Shown here in pieces: positions 57,445 to 64,000 of a stretch of 64,000 bases of DNA. Source of the DNA: Francisella philomiragia subsp. philomiragia ATCC 25015 (GTDB taxonomy: Bacteria > Pseudomonadota > Gammaproteobacteria > Francisellales > Francisellaceae); contig NZ_DS999312.1 of assembly GCF_000156715.1 (NCBI RefSeq), positions 237,199 through 301,198 of the forward strand, written 5' to 3'. The notes beneath the pieces are model-generated. The model worked only from the letters and a program-made list of their open reading frames with translations, was not told the origin of the DNA and ran no database searches. Made by a program: the position numbers and the translations under genes. Every line of letters begins with the position of its first letter. The stretch's first letter is position 1.

Positions 57445-57724
57445 ATGAAAAAGTCTATAAAAACAAAAAAGTTTAATTATCCTGTTGATAAAATAAAATA
57501 TAGATGATAATAATATAGAAGTATCAATGCAGGGTGGACCATTCAAAATTATGCAAGGATATTGGGAGTTTAAAAAAATAGATGATAAATCATCTCAAGT
57601 TAAACTTACTTCTAAATATAGTTTTAAAAATATTATTCTTGAGAAAACTATTTCTCCAATAATTGGTACTGGATTATCAAATCAAGTAATCAAATATTTT
57701 TCAAGAGGCTTAGAAAAGAAATAG
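57445..57724 (+). pseudogene. Broken SRPBCC (COQ10/RatA-like) gene
   Basis: A gene remnant. ATG at 57445 after AAGGA reads 20 residues (M-K-K-S-I-K-T-K-K-F-N-Y-P-V-D-K...) matching the beginning of a COQ10/RatA-type SRPBCC protein, then stops at TGA 57505-57507. In the next frame, from about 57506 to 57724, the C-terminal part continues (G-G-P-F-K-I-M-Q-G-Y-W-E-F near its start, corresponding to the family's G-P-F-K-x-x-x-G-x-W). About 75 middle residues are missing and the frame has shifted, so an internal deletion is likely. It ends the PKS-side transcript. Confidence 0.7.
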
Positions 57725-57747
57725 ATACCATTAGTTTTCTATATTTT

Positions 57748-59121
57748 TTAGCGATTAGTGAATCTTACATTGATTGGTTCACTAGGTTTAAGTGTTACAC
57801 GACCTATGGGCATTACATCCTTTGTGAGATTTTCAAGCCTATATTTATTGATGATAGTACTTAGAATTAGTAATGATTCTTGAAGCGCAAATGCTGAGCC
57901 TATGCAGACTCTATCACCTTTTCCAAATGGCATATACACTGGACATACATTAGAGGCCTTTTTATTGTAAAATCTATATGGATTAAACTCCATAGGATTA
58001 TACCATTTGTCTGTATGACGATGCTGTATCCATAATGGAATTATTATTTCATCACGCGGTTTTACGAGATTTTTGTTGTACATTACAACATTTTCAGAAC
58101 TTTGCCTTAGTAGTCCTACTACTGGTGGGTAGAGGCGTAAAGTTTCTTCAAATACAGCAGTCATCAAAGGCATACTTTTTAGTGAAGAATATGCTATTTC
58201 ACCATTCTCAAGAGAATCTTGTACTTCTTGATATAGATCTTCTTGTAGTTCTTCACTTTGTGATATTAAATATAAAGCCCAGGTTAGTGCAGTTGCGGAT
58301 GTTTCATGGCCTGCTAAAAAAAGCATACATATTTGTTCATTTAGATCTTTCTGAGAAAACTTTTTACCAGTTTTTTCATCAGTTTTTAAGATTAAATTGC
58401 CTAGTATATCATTGTATTGACTACAATCATCTGTATGATATCTTTTGGCTATTTCAGGATAGAATTGGTTATGTATTTTTCTTACATATTCTCGTTGTTT
58501 ATATTTTAGATATGGGTATAAAATATATTTGTATGGACTATTTAGTAGATATGAAGTTTCTTGATATAGATTAAAGTCATTAAATAGCTTAATAGCATTA
58601 TCATACGAATAATCAATAGAAAAAATCGTGCGAAAAATAATATTAGCTGTGACATAAGTCATCATAGAATCTATTGCAATAATATTGGAATCCTTAGACT
58701 TATTATCAATTAGTTCTATAAGAGCTAAGGTTGCTTCAGCCATTAGTGAGAAGGTCTTTTTAGGCTGTAAAGCCGCAAATGACTTGTTCATAATGTTTCT
58801 TTGGAAACGCCATATATCACCATTTGTAGTGAAGATACTATTACCTAACAGTGGACTTAAAAGTTTGTGTAGGTTTTTGCTCTTAGGATATCTCTCGTAA
58901 TCAGATAACACATCTAGGACATATTCATTAACGCATAAAGATATTTCCTTTTTACCAACTTTTTTTTTGGGATACCCCATTTTCATTTTATAGTGTCTTT
59001 CTTTATAGAATTCTATAAAAGATTTAGCTTTAAGAAGTTTTCTCAGTGGCACTTTTTCATCAGTATAATACGGAGGAAATGGTGCATAGATATTATAATT
59101 TTTTTCTTTAATTTTATTCAT
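57748..59121 (-). CDS. Cytochrome P450
   Basis: A 457-residue heme monooxygenase. The I-helix oxygen motif A-G-H-E-T is at 270-274, the K-helix E-T-L-R is at 326-329, and the heme-ligand loop F-G-K-G-D-R-V-C-I-G has Cys406. No membrane anchor or signal peptide is evident and there is no fused reductase, so separate redox partners are needed. P450s are uncommon in Francisella-type genomes. Position at the end of the operon facing the PKS suggests hydroxylation of its product. Confidence 0.94.
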   Translation of the reverse strand: MNKIKEKNYNIYAPFPPYYTDEKVPLRKLLKAKSFIEFYKERHYKMKMGYPKKKVGKKEISLCVNEYVLDVLSDYERYPKSKNLHKLLSPLLGNSIFTTNGDIWRFQRNIMNKSFAALQPKKTFSLMAEATLALIELIDNKSKDSNIIAIDSMMTYVTANIIFRTIFSIDYSYDNAIKLFNDFNLYQETSYLLNSPYKYILYPYLKYKQREYVRKIHNQFYPEIAKRYHTDDCSQYNDILGNLILKTDEKTGKKFSQKDLNEQICMLFLAGHETSATALTWALYLISQSEELQEDLYQEVQDSLENGEIAYSSLKSMPLMTAVFEETLRLYPPVVGLLRQSSENVVMYNKNLVKPRDEIIIPLWIQHRHTDKWYNPMEFNPYRFYNKKASNVCPVYMPFGKGDRVCIGSAFALQESLLILSTIINKYRLENLTKDVMPIGRVTLKPSEPINVRFTNR

Positions 59122-59124
59122 GAT

Positions 59125-60192
59125 TTATATATCGTAGTCAGTTATAGGTTTTGTGGAAGTTAAAATTTTATAAAAATTTAGAGTGTTATTGGGTATATCA
59201 CCACTCATAATGTATTGAAAATGTATTATCAGAGGGTTTTGTTTTAGTTTTGTATATGTATCTTGGTCATACATATTAAAGAATTTACTATTTTGACTTA
59301 TAATACCTAGATTTGCAAAAGCTTTTTCTGTATTTAGCATAGATGATACAGGGTCTGCAGGAGAGTATATATCTAGCCATATGGTTTTAGCTTGTTGAAG
59401 TTTAGGTATTAGACTATCTCTATAATTTTGGAGATGCTTTAGGTTAATATATCCAGGAATACAGTGACCTAAAGTTATAATCTTGATTTTTTTAAAATAT
59501 TCAACTGGGAGTTCATGAAGAATGAATATTAGTGGATAACCACCAGCGGAATGAGAAATTATTATGTATTCATTATGATTATTTGCATCTATAATCTGCA
59601 TTATTTTGCTAGCTTGGTATTGAGCATTTTTTATAAAATCACTTTGATATTTATTTGAGAAATAGACCAGAGAAATAAAACCCTGTATCCATATTCTGAT
59701 TTTATCAGGTATGATTTTTGGGATGATTCTTTTATATGAAAATATTATAAAAGATGCTATAACTAACATAATCATAGCGTATATGTATAGTTGTTTAATA
59801 AGTAGTACCAAGATGATTAATAGCAAACAACTATAAATAATTAAATCTATAAAGACTAGAGAGATGAAAAAACTTTGATATTTATAGGGGATGATATTTT
59901 TTAGAGCATTCTTGTTAGATATGATAATCACAAAGGATACAAAAGCAGCGTACCAAGTTTTTAATCTAGATTTTTGGTATATTTTTTGAATTATATCTAT
60001 CCAGCTCAAAAGGAATAGATCAGAGTCAGCATTGTTTGATTTAATTTTATACTCTGAATTATCAGTTTGTGAAAAAACAGCTTCAATATTATTGTTTTTA
60101 GAGAATTTATTTAACTCATTTTTGAAAACTCTTTTATAGAATTTATCTCCTCTTGGATCAAATCCTGATATGTAAAAAATCGCTCTTTTCAT
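59125..60192 (-). CDS. Membrane protein with serine-hydrolase motif
   Basis: An unrecognised 355-residue protein, start chosen at ATG 60192 rather than the upstream in-frame TTG. It begins M-K-R-A-I-F-Y-I-S-G-F-D-P-R-G, an alpha/beta-hydrolase-like first strand and oxyanion loop. Three or four hydrophobic segments (about 80-165) follow, then the nucleophile elbow I-I-I-S-H-S-A-G-G-Y near 210-219 and later D-P-V-S-S-M. It could be a membrane-inserted lipase/esterase or acyltransferase. Gap to the P450 start is 3 bases, so they are co-transcribed. Confidence 0.7.
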   Translation of the reverse strand: MKRAIFYISGFDPRGDKFYKRVFKNELNKFSKNNNIEAVFSQTDNSEYKIKSNNADSDLFLLSWIDIIQKIYQKSRLKTWYAAFVSFVIIISNKNALKNIIPYKYQSFFISLVFIDLIIYSCLLLIILVLLIKQLYIYAMIMLVIASFIIFSYKRIIPKIIPDKIRIWIQGFISLVYFSNKYQSDFIKNAQYQASKIMQIIDANNHNEYIIISHSAGGYPLIFILHELPVEYFKKIKIITLGHCIPGYINLKHLQNYRDSLIPKLQQAKTIWLDIYSPADPVSSMLNTEKAFANLGIISQNSKFFNMYDQDTYTKLKQNPLIIHFQYIMSGDIPNNTLNFYKILTSTKPITDYDI

Positions 60193-60236
60193 TAAGCCAT
60201 GAAGTACCAAAAATAATAAACATTATAACATTGTTA

Positions 60237-61652
60237 TTAAGCTATTTCACTTCTATAAGAATTTGAATATTTTTTTAGACTATATTCTAATAGATTTTCA
60301 ACAGAAATATCTTGTTGTATGTTATGAGAGCTATTTGTTGAGTCAGTGATAATAATATAGTTGGTCTGATACGGCTTTGTCTGAGAGAGATTCCAGTTTT
60401 GAATACTTGGTTTGTGATCGCCATACCATATCAGCATACTATCTTTATTGAGTTGTTGTTCTAGTGATTTTAACATTTGTGTGGCTTTGTAGTTCAGATC
60501 AAGGTATACATTAATTTCATCATCATTATTATTAGCATTATAGACCCGAGGGTCTTTACGTGGTAGCGTATATGGACCATGTCCAGCTATTGTGATCACA
60601 AACATAAAAATTTTTTGATTTGAATGTTTATCTAAATACTGTTTGATATAGTCGGTTAGTTGAGCATCTGGAGTGAAGATATCAATTTTATCGAAATAAG
60701 ATTCATCAATAAACTCATTAAAACCAAGATGCTTGAAGACTTTTTCACGGTTAAAAAACTTTTTATTAAAAGGGTGGATTACCACACAGTAATATCCAAA
60801 ATTTTTTAGTTGTTGAATGTAGCTTTTGGTAATATTTTTATATGCTTTTCTATACGGATTAAAGCTAGCATATTCTAGTTGGCTATTTGTAATACCAGTC
60901 AAAAACGCAAACTCAGAACGCATTGTATATGCACCATAGCAAGGAACTACAAGCTTTCCTGAACTGTATGTATGGGTATCATTAGAGAATTTAAAGTCAA
61001 AACTTTGATCTGCTAAAATATATGATTCTGACTGTACAGTAATGATAGTTTTAGGTAGATTATCTGTATGCAAACAAGGGGATTCAAGTTTTGTAAGTTT
61101 AGCTCTATTGCGATATAGATATATTATGATGGTCATATACATACCGAATTGTGATATACACTCAACAAAAGAGAGCTCTCTATTTATAGAAACAAGTCTG
61201 TGTATTATGATATTTATTGCTATGAAAAATATAACATTAGTAAGCCAAATATAAATATCAAAGTCATCTAACCATATGTAATTAAGATAGAGTACTAATC
61301 CGGTCGCACATAATACACTAGTTGTCAGTATCCAGAAGCGTAATGCTCCGACAAAAGGGATATAAAATTTAGGAAAGCGAAATACCTGGCTATACAAAAA
61401 AAGATCTTCATACTGAAAGCGTTCTTTTAAGATTTTATACTTGGCTGAATCTATACCTAAAATCACAATTAGCAATACTATGCTAATGATTAGACAAAGG
61501 ATGGGGCTATATATAAATACGCCAATCAAACAATATATCCAGCAAAATGCTAGAGAATTATAAAAGCCTAGCCTTATAGACTTATTTAAAATGGTTGCTA
61601 AGATAGCAATAGATATTATGATTACAGTACTTGACATACTATTTCTTACCAT
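60237..61652 (-). CDS. Membrane sulfatase/phosphoglycerol transferase-like protein
   Basis: A 471-residue protein of the alkaline phosphatase superfamily. Four to five membrane helices (about 1-180) anchor a catalytic domain with Glu209 (V-Q-S-E-S), Thr243 as expected nucleophile (A-Y-T-M-R-S-E-F), H-G-P-Y, and the metal-binding Y-G-D-H-K-P-S. This arrangement is that of LtaS/OpgB-type enzymes that move phosphoglycerol or phosphoethanolamine from phospholipid to an acceptor outside the membrane. Acceptor unknown. Overlaps the upstream SDR by 14 bases. Confidence 0.85.
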   Translation of the reverse strand: MVRNSMSSTVIIISIAILATILNKSIRLGFYNSLAFCWIYCLIGVFIYSPILCLIISIVLLIVILGIDSAKYKILKERFQYEDLFLYSQVFRFPKFYIPFVGALRFWILTTSVLCATGLVLYLNYIWLDDFDIYIWLTNVIFFIAINIIIHRLVSINRELSFVECISQFGMYMTIIIYLYRNRAKLTKLESPCLHTDNLPKTIITVQSESYILADQSFDFKFSNDTHTYSSGKLVVPCYGAYTMRSEFAFLTGITNSQLEYASFNPYRKAYKNITKSYIQQLKNFGYYCVVIHPFNKKFFNREKVFKHLGFNEFIDESYFDKIDIFTPDAQLTDYIKQYLDKHSNQKIFMFVITIAGHGPYTLPRKDPRVYNANNNDDEINVYLDLNYKATQMLKSLEQQLNKDSMLIWYGDHKPSIQNWNLSQTKPYQTNYIIITDSTNSSHNIQQDISVENLLEYSLKKYSNSYRSEIA

Positions 61653-62394
61653 ACCCTGATATTATCATAAACCAGTCAGCAAGCTTATAAGGAAGGATGC
61701 TCTGTATCCTAATGGCTAATTGTAAAATCCATGGAAAGCGGATATATGCTTTACGTTTATTGATACGTTTATAGATATAGTCAGCAGCTTTTTGTGTGGG
61801 TACAAGAAATGGCTTTGGACGCATAAATTGTCTACTCATATCAGAATCTACAAATCCCATTGTGATTACAGATATTTTTACATTGCTTTTGTGACAATAT
61901 TGACGCACAGATTCTGCATAGACACGAAGTCCAGCTTTGCTAGCACAATATACAGGTGAATATGCCATGCCATAATATGAAGCAAGCGAAGAGAAGTAGA
62001 CTATTTGCCCACAATTTTTCTCAAGCATTTTAGGGAGTAAAATGTTTGTTGTAGCAATTGCACCATTAAGGTTTATTTTAAGTAGCTCATTAGCATGATC
62101 TATATTTTCAAAATTATCATCAATTACTGATGTAATTCCAGCAGCATAAATGCATAGGTCTATATTTTGTTTTGTTGCGATATTGCTTAGGGTTGCTTTT
62201 AATTGCGCAATATCTCCACAATCACAAATATTCAGGTTGATAGATTGTGCTCCTAAATCTCTACATATAGAGCTAACCTTTTCAAGGTTTTGTCGATTGC
62301 GTGCAATCAGGGTTAGAGATGCTTTGCTTTTAGCATAATTCATTGCCAGATGCTTACCTAAGCCTCTAGATGCGCCAATTATCAAAACATTCAT
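61639..62394 (-). CDS. Short-chain dehydrogenase/reductase
   Basis: A 251-residue classical SDR with G-A-S-R-G-L-G at residues 7-13, Y-A-A-G for the NNAG position, Ser in Y-F-S-S-L-A-S and catalytic Y-C-A-S-K. The A-R-N-R-Q-N after strand 2 fits NADPH. The C-terminal 50 residues, hydrophobic and basic (I-R-F-P-W-I-L-Q-L-A-I-R-I-Q), suggest membrane association, as in 3-ketosphinganine reductases, which reduce the amino-ketones made by oxoamine synthases. Similar SDRs also accompany KpsS-like genes in capsule loci, so the lipid role is not proven. Confidence 0.88.
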   Translation of the reverse strand: MNVLIIGASRGLGKHLAMNYAKSKASLTLIARNRQNLEKVSSICRDLGAQSINLNICDCGDIAQLKATLSNIATKQNIDLCIYAAGITSVIDDNFENIDHANELLKINLNGAIATTNILLPKMLEKNCGQIVYFSSLASYYGMAYSPVYCASKAGLRVYAESVRQYCHKSNVKISVITMGFVDSDMSRQFMRPKPFLVPTQKAADYIYKRINKRKAYIRFPWILQLAIRIQSILPYKLADWFMIISGYGKK

Positions 62395-62398
62395 GCCT

Positions 62399-63610
62399 CT
62401 AATTTCCTAAAATTTTGTGTGTTACAAATGGTACTGCAATACTAATACCATGCTTACTATAAAAACCACCATTAAATTGGTTATGATCAAGTAAATACCG
62501 TTTAAAATTTGTAACGATTACTTTATCAGGTTTTTGTGGGTTTAGCCAAAAATTATCTAGAGATTGAGTATCTGTTAATCCATCAAAATTATATATTGCC
62601 CTACCAAGTGCTTTTGTGGGTTTTCCATGAGCTAGAGCTTGCAAGCCTACCGTACTATTTATCACAACCACTCCAAGAGAGTTATCAATTAGTGTGGGCA
62701 GATGACCACCATCTAGTGTAATTATCCTAGATTTTATACTAGGATATTTTTTTAGTCTTTTGTGAATGTGTTTTAGTGGATTGACAATCATTGTGTCAAA
62801 AGGATGAAGCTTAAATACTAATAATGTATCGCTACTAGTATTTTCCGCAAAGCTTACTAAAACCTCATCAATCATTTCTAAAGTGGATTCATACTTTGAA
62901 TGTTCGATAATTTGGTAATCGTGACTGAGTTGTAGTGGTACCAAAAAGAATTTTTTATCTATTATTTTTTCTAGCTTGCTCGGAAGACTTAATCTATCTA
63001 TGAAAAATTTCTTGCTAAATCTAATGATCCAGCCGATGTATTCACGATATATTTTAGCTTGACGATGATGGTTATAATTTCTAAAACTAAAAGGAGATAA
63101 ACCATTTTTAAGGTGATAAACTAGGTCCCATTTTAAGCGCATAGACAGAGGATTTTGGGTGCGTATGAGTGGATAGTTGCGAATAACTTTGTAGTTCTCG
63201 TAAAAACTTTTATCTGATGGAGTCTGGTTGCGAGCGTTAGCGTATTTGTTATGCTCTAATGTAATTGTATCAGGACGAATATAGCCTTCTTCAAATACCC
63301 AGAAATCTATATTCAGCTTTTTAGCAACTTCTATAGCCTTAGCATGATAAGGACGGCAATCTCCTAATAACAATATATCTGTTATTTCTAAATGTGCTAG
63401 TTCTTTTGTTATGAAGCGCTCAAAGTCTTTAAACTTTCCCCTATAATCAATGGTAGAAAAATCCCACCATAAACTATCGCTTTCGCAAAGTCTTAGTTTA
63501 TGTACACGATGATAACCTTCACGACAAAATTCATGAGCTAATTCATTAAAAAATGGTGAAATAGGTCCCTGAAGAAACAAAAAACTTCTCGAATGAGGAA
63601 ATATGTTCAT
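62399..63610 (-). CDS. KpsS-like capsule polysaccharide biosynthesis protein
   Basis: A 403-residue protein (from ATG 63610) of the KpsS/LipB type. It shows F-L-Q-G-P-I-S-P-F-F near residues 12-21, W-V-F-E-E-G-Y-I-R-P-D near 119-129, F-K-L-H-P-F near 259-264, and the late N-S-T-V-G-L-Q-A-L-A-H-G-K-P motif. KpsS adds beta-Kdo to phosphatidylglycerol to start group 2 capsule linkers. Its usual partner KpsC is not in the window, and no other capsule gene is next to it. It is first in the operon that ends with the P450. A TTG at 63628 is a possible longer start. Confidence 0.82.
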   Translation of the reverse strand: MNIFPHSRSFLFLQGPISPFFNELAHEFCREGYHRVHKLRLCESDSLWWDFSTIDYRGKFKDFERFITKELAHLEITDILLLGDCRPYHAKAIEVAKKLNIDFWVFEEGYIRPDTITLEHNKYANARNQTPSDKSFYENYKVIRNYPLIRTQNPLSMRLKWDLVYHLKNGLSPFSFRNYNHHRQAKIYREYIGWIIRFSKKFFIDRLSLPSKLEKIIDKKFFLVPLQLSHDYQIIEHSKYESTLEMIDEVLVSFAENTSSDTLLVFKLHPFDTMIVNPLKHIHKRLKKYPSIKSRIITLDGGHLPTLIDNSLGVVVINSTVGLQALAHGKPTKALGRAIYNFDGLTDTQSLDNFWLNPQKPDKVIVTNFKRYLLDHNQFNGGFYSKHGISIAVPFVTHKILGN

Positions 63611-63814
63611 GCCTACTATCCCATACAAATGTCACGCCCATGAGACAATATTTTAACACTGTTTAGGATTATTATGTAGATCTTATTTAATCATTTGGTT
63701 TTTATTAGGAAAGCTTAAATGGGTTTGAAAACGAAATGTTTTTAAGTCATAATATTGTGCTAATTTGATAGAGTATATATCAGTAAATGATTTTTTTAAA
63801 TTAAGAGAGTTTTT

Positions 63815-64000
63815 ATGAAAAAAAGGGTTCTAGTTTTAATAACGTTGATGGGAATGGTACTTACTCAAGCAAATGCAGCTGACCCATTATCGGCGGCTCA
63901 AAGCTCTATGAATGCGATTACAAGCCAGTTTGCTACTGCGCAAGGGGGTGTCCCAGCAGCATCTAAACAGACTGATGACCTACAGCTTGATAAAAATGCA
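63815..64000 (+). CDS. Exported protein of unknown function, partial
   Basis: The ATG at 63815 opens a frame that runs off the window end after 62 codons. The first 22 residues are a clear Sec signal peptide (M-K-K-R-V-L-V-L-I-T-L... A-N-A-A). The mature start is Ala/Ser/Gln-rich and helical. I do not recognise it. AAGAGAG lies 8 bases upstream. Divergent from the KpsS-like gene; the 205-base gap shows only AT-rich sequence. Confidence 0.65.
   Translation, partial: MKKRVLVLITLMGMVLTQANAADPLSAAQSSMNAITSQFATAQGGVPAASKQTDDLQLDKNA

Noticed and set aside
58035..58574. 179-codon open frame on the plus strand, antisense to the P450
   Set aside because: It lies wholly inside a gene with all P450 motifs; its translation is Leu/Phe/His-rich with no recognisable domain, as expected for an antisense shadow.

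Overview
The window is about 64 kb of AT-rich chromosomal DNA from a gammaproteobacterium of the Francisella group. The evidence is the GroES/GroEL sequences, the housekeeping set (groESL, gdhA, rnpB-relA, mutS-secB, accA, trpS, coaE), several amino acid permeases of Francisella type, and DUF4124-like exported proteins. The GroES differs at several positions from the F. tularensis protein as I remember it, so an environmental or fish-associated Francisella is more likely than F. tularensis. This species call is recall plus inference, not a database result.

Layout. 1-333 is the end of a PACE-type efflux protein. 414-2504 is groESL behind a sigma-32-like promoter. 2598-4902 is a restriction-modification pair (PD-(D/E)XK-like nuclease and C5-cytosine methyltransferase, convergent and overlapping at their 3' ends). 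5058-13548 holds an amino acid permease, an SDR, a secreted subtilisin-like protease preceded by a near-perfect biotin-operator (BirA-box) palindrome, an HTH protein, an HI0933-type flavoprotein, a Bcr/CflA exporter and gdhA. 13784-17345 is a promoter and structured leader with two tiny ORFs, then an L,D-transpeptidase-fold protein, lysA and a transporter. 17379-24814 has ogt, a five-gene membrane/lipid operon, a cbpA-type DnaJ behind a second sigma-32-like promoter, and two transporters. 25205-35427 has rnpB, relA, two DUF4124 proteins and a mutS-secB-permease-xer-rsmJ run. 35598-41525 has accA, three minor-pilin genes, murQ and two small exported proteins. 41530-48509 has a Na+/H+ antiporter, trpS, a GH18 chitinase, two tRNAs, coaE and a MidA-like methyltransferase.

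The most unusual part is 48592-63610. A 2297-residue highly reducing type I polyketide synthase (KS-AT-DH-degenerate MT-ER-KR-ACP, no thioesterase) is translationally coupled to a PLP-dependent alpha-oxoamine synthase, followed by a GNAT acyltransferase and a broken SRPBCC gene. Facing it is a five-gene minus-strand operon: KpsS-like protein, SDR, membrane sulfatase/phosphotransferase-like protein, membrane protein with a serine-hydrolase motif, and cytochrome P450. Taken together this looks like a pathway for an amino-ketone or amino-alcohol lipid, sphingoid- or fumonisin-like in chemical logic: polyketide chain, release by decarboxylative condensation with an amino acid, keto reduction, N-acylation, hydroxylation and possibly a head group. 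The product is inferred, not known.

No insertion sequences, CRISPR arrays, rRNA genes or prophage genes were seen.
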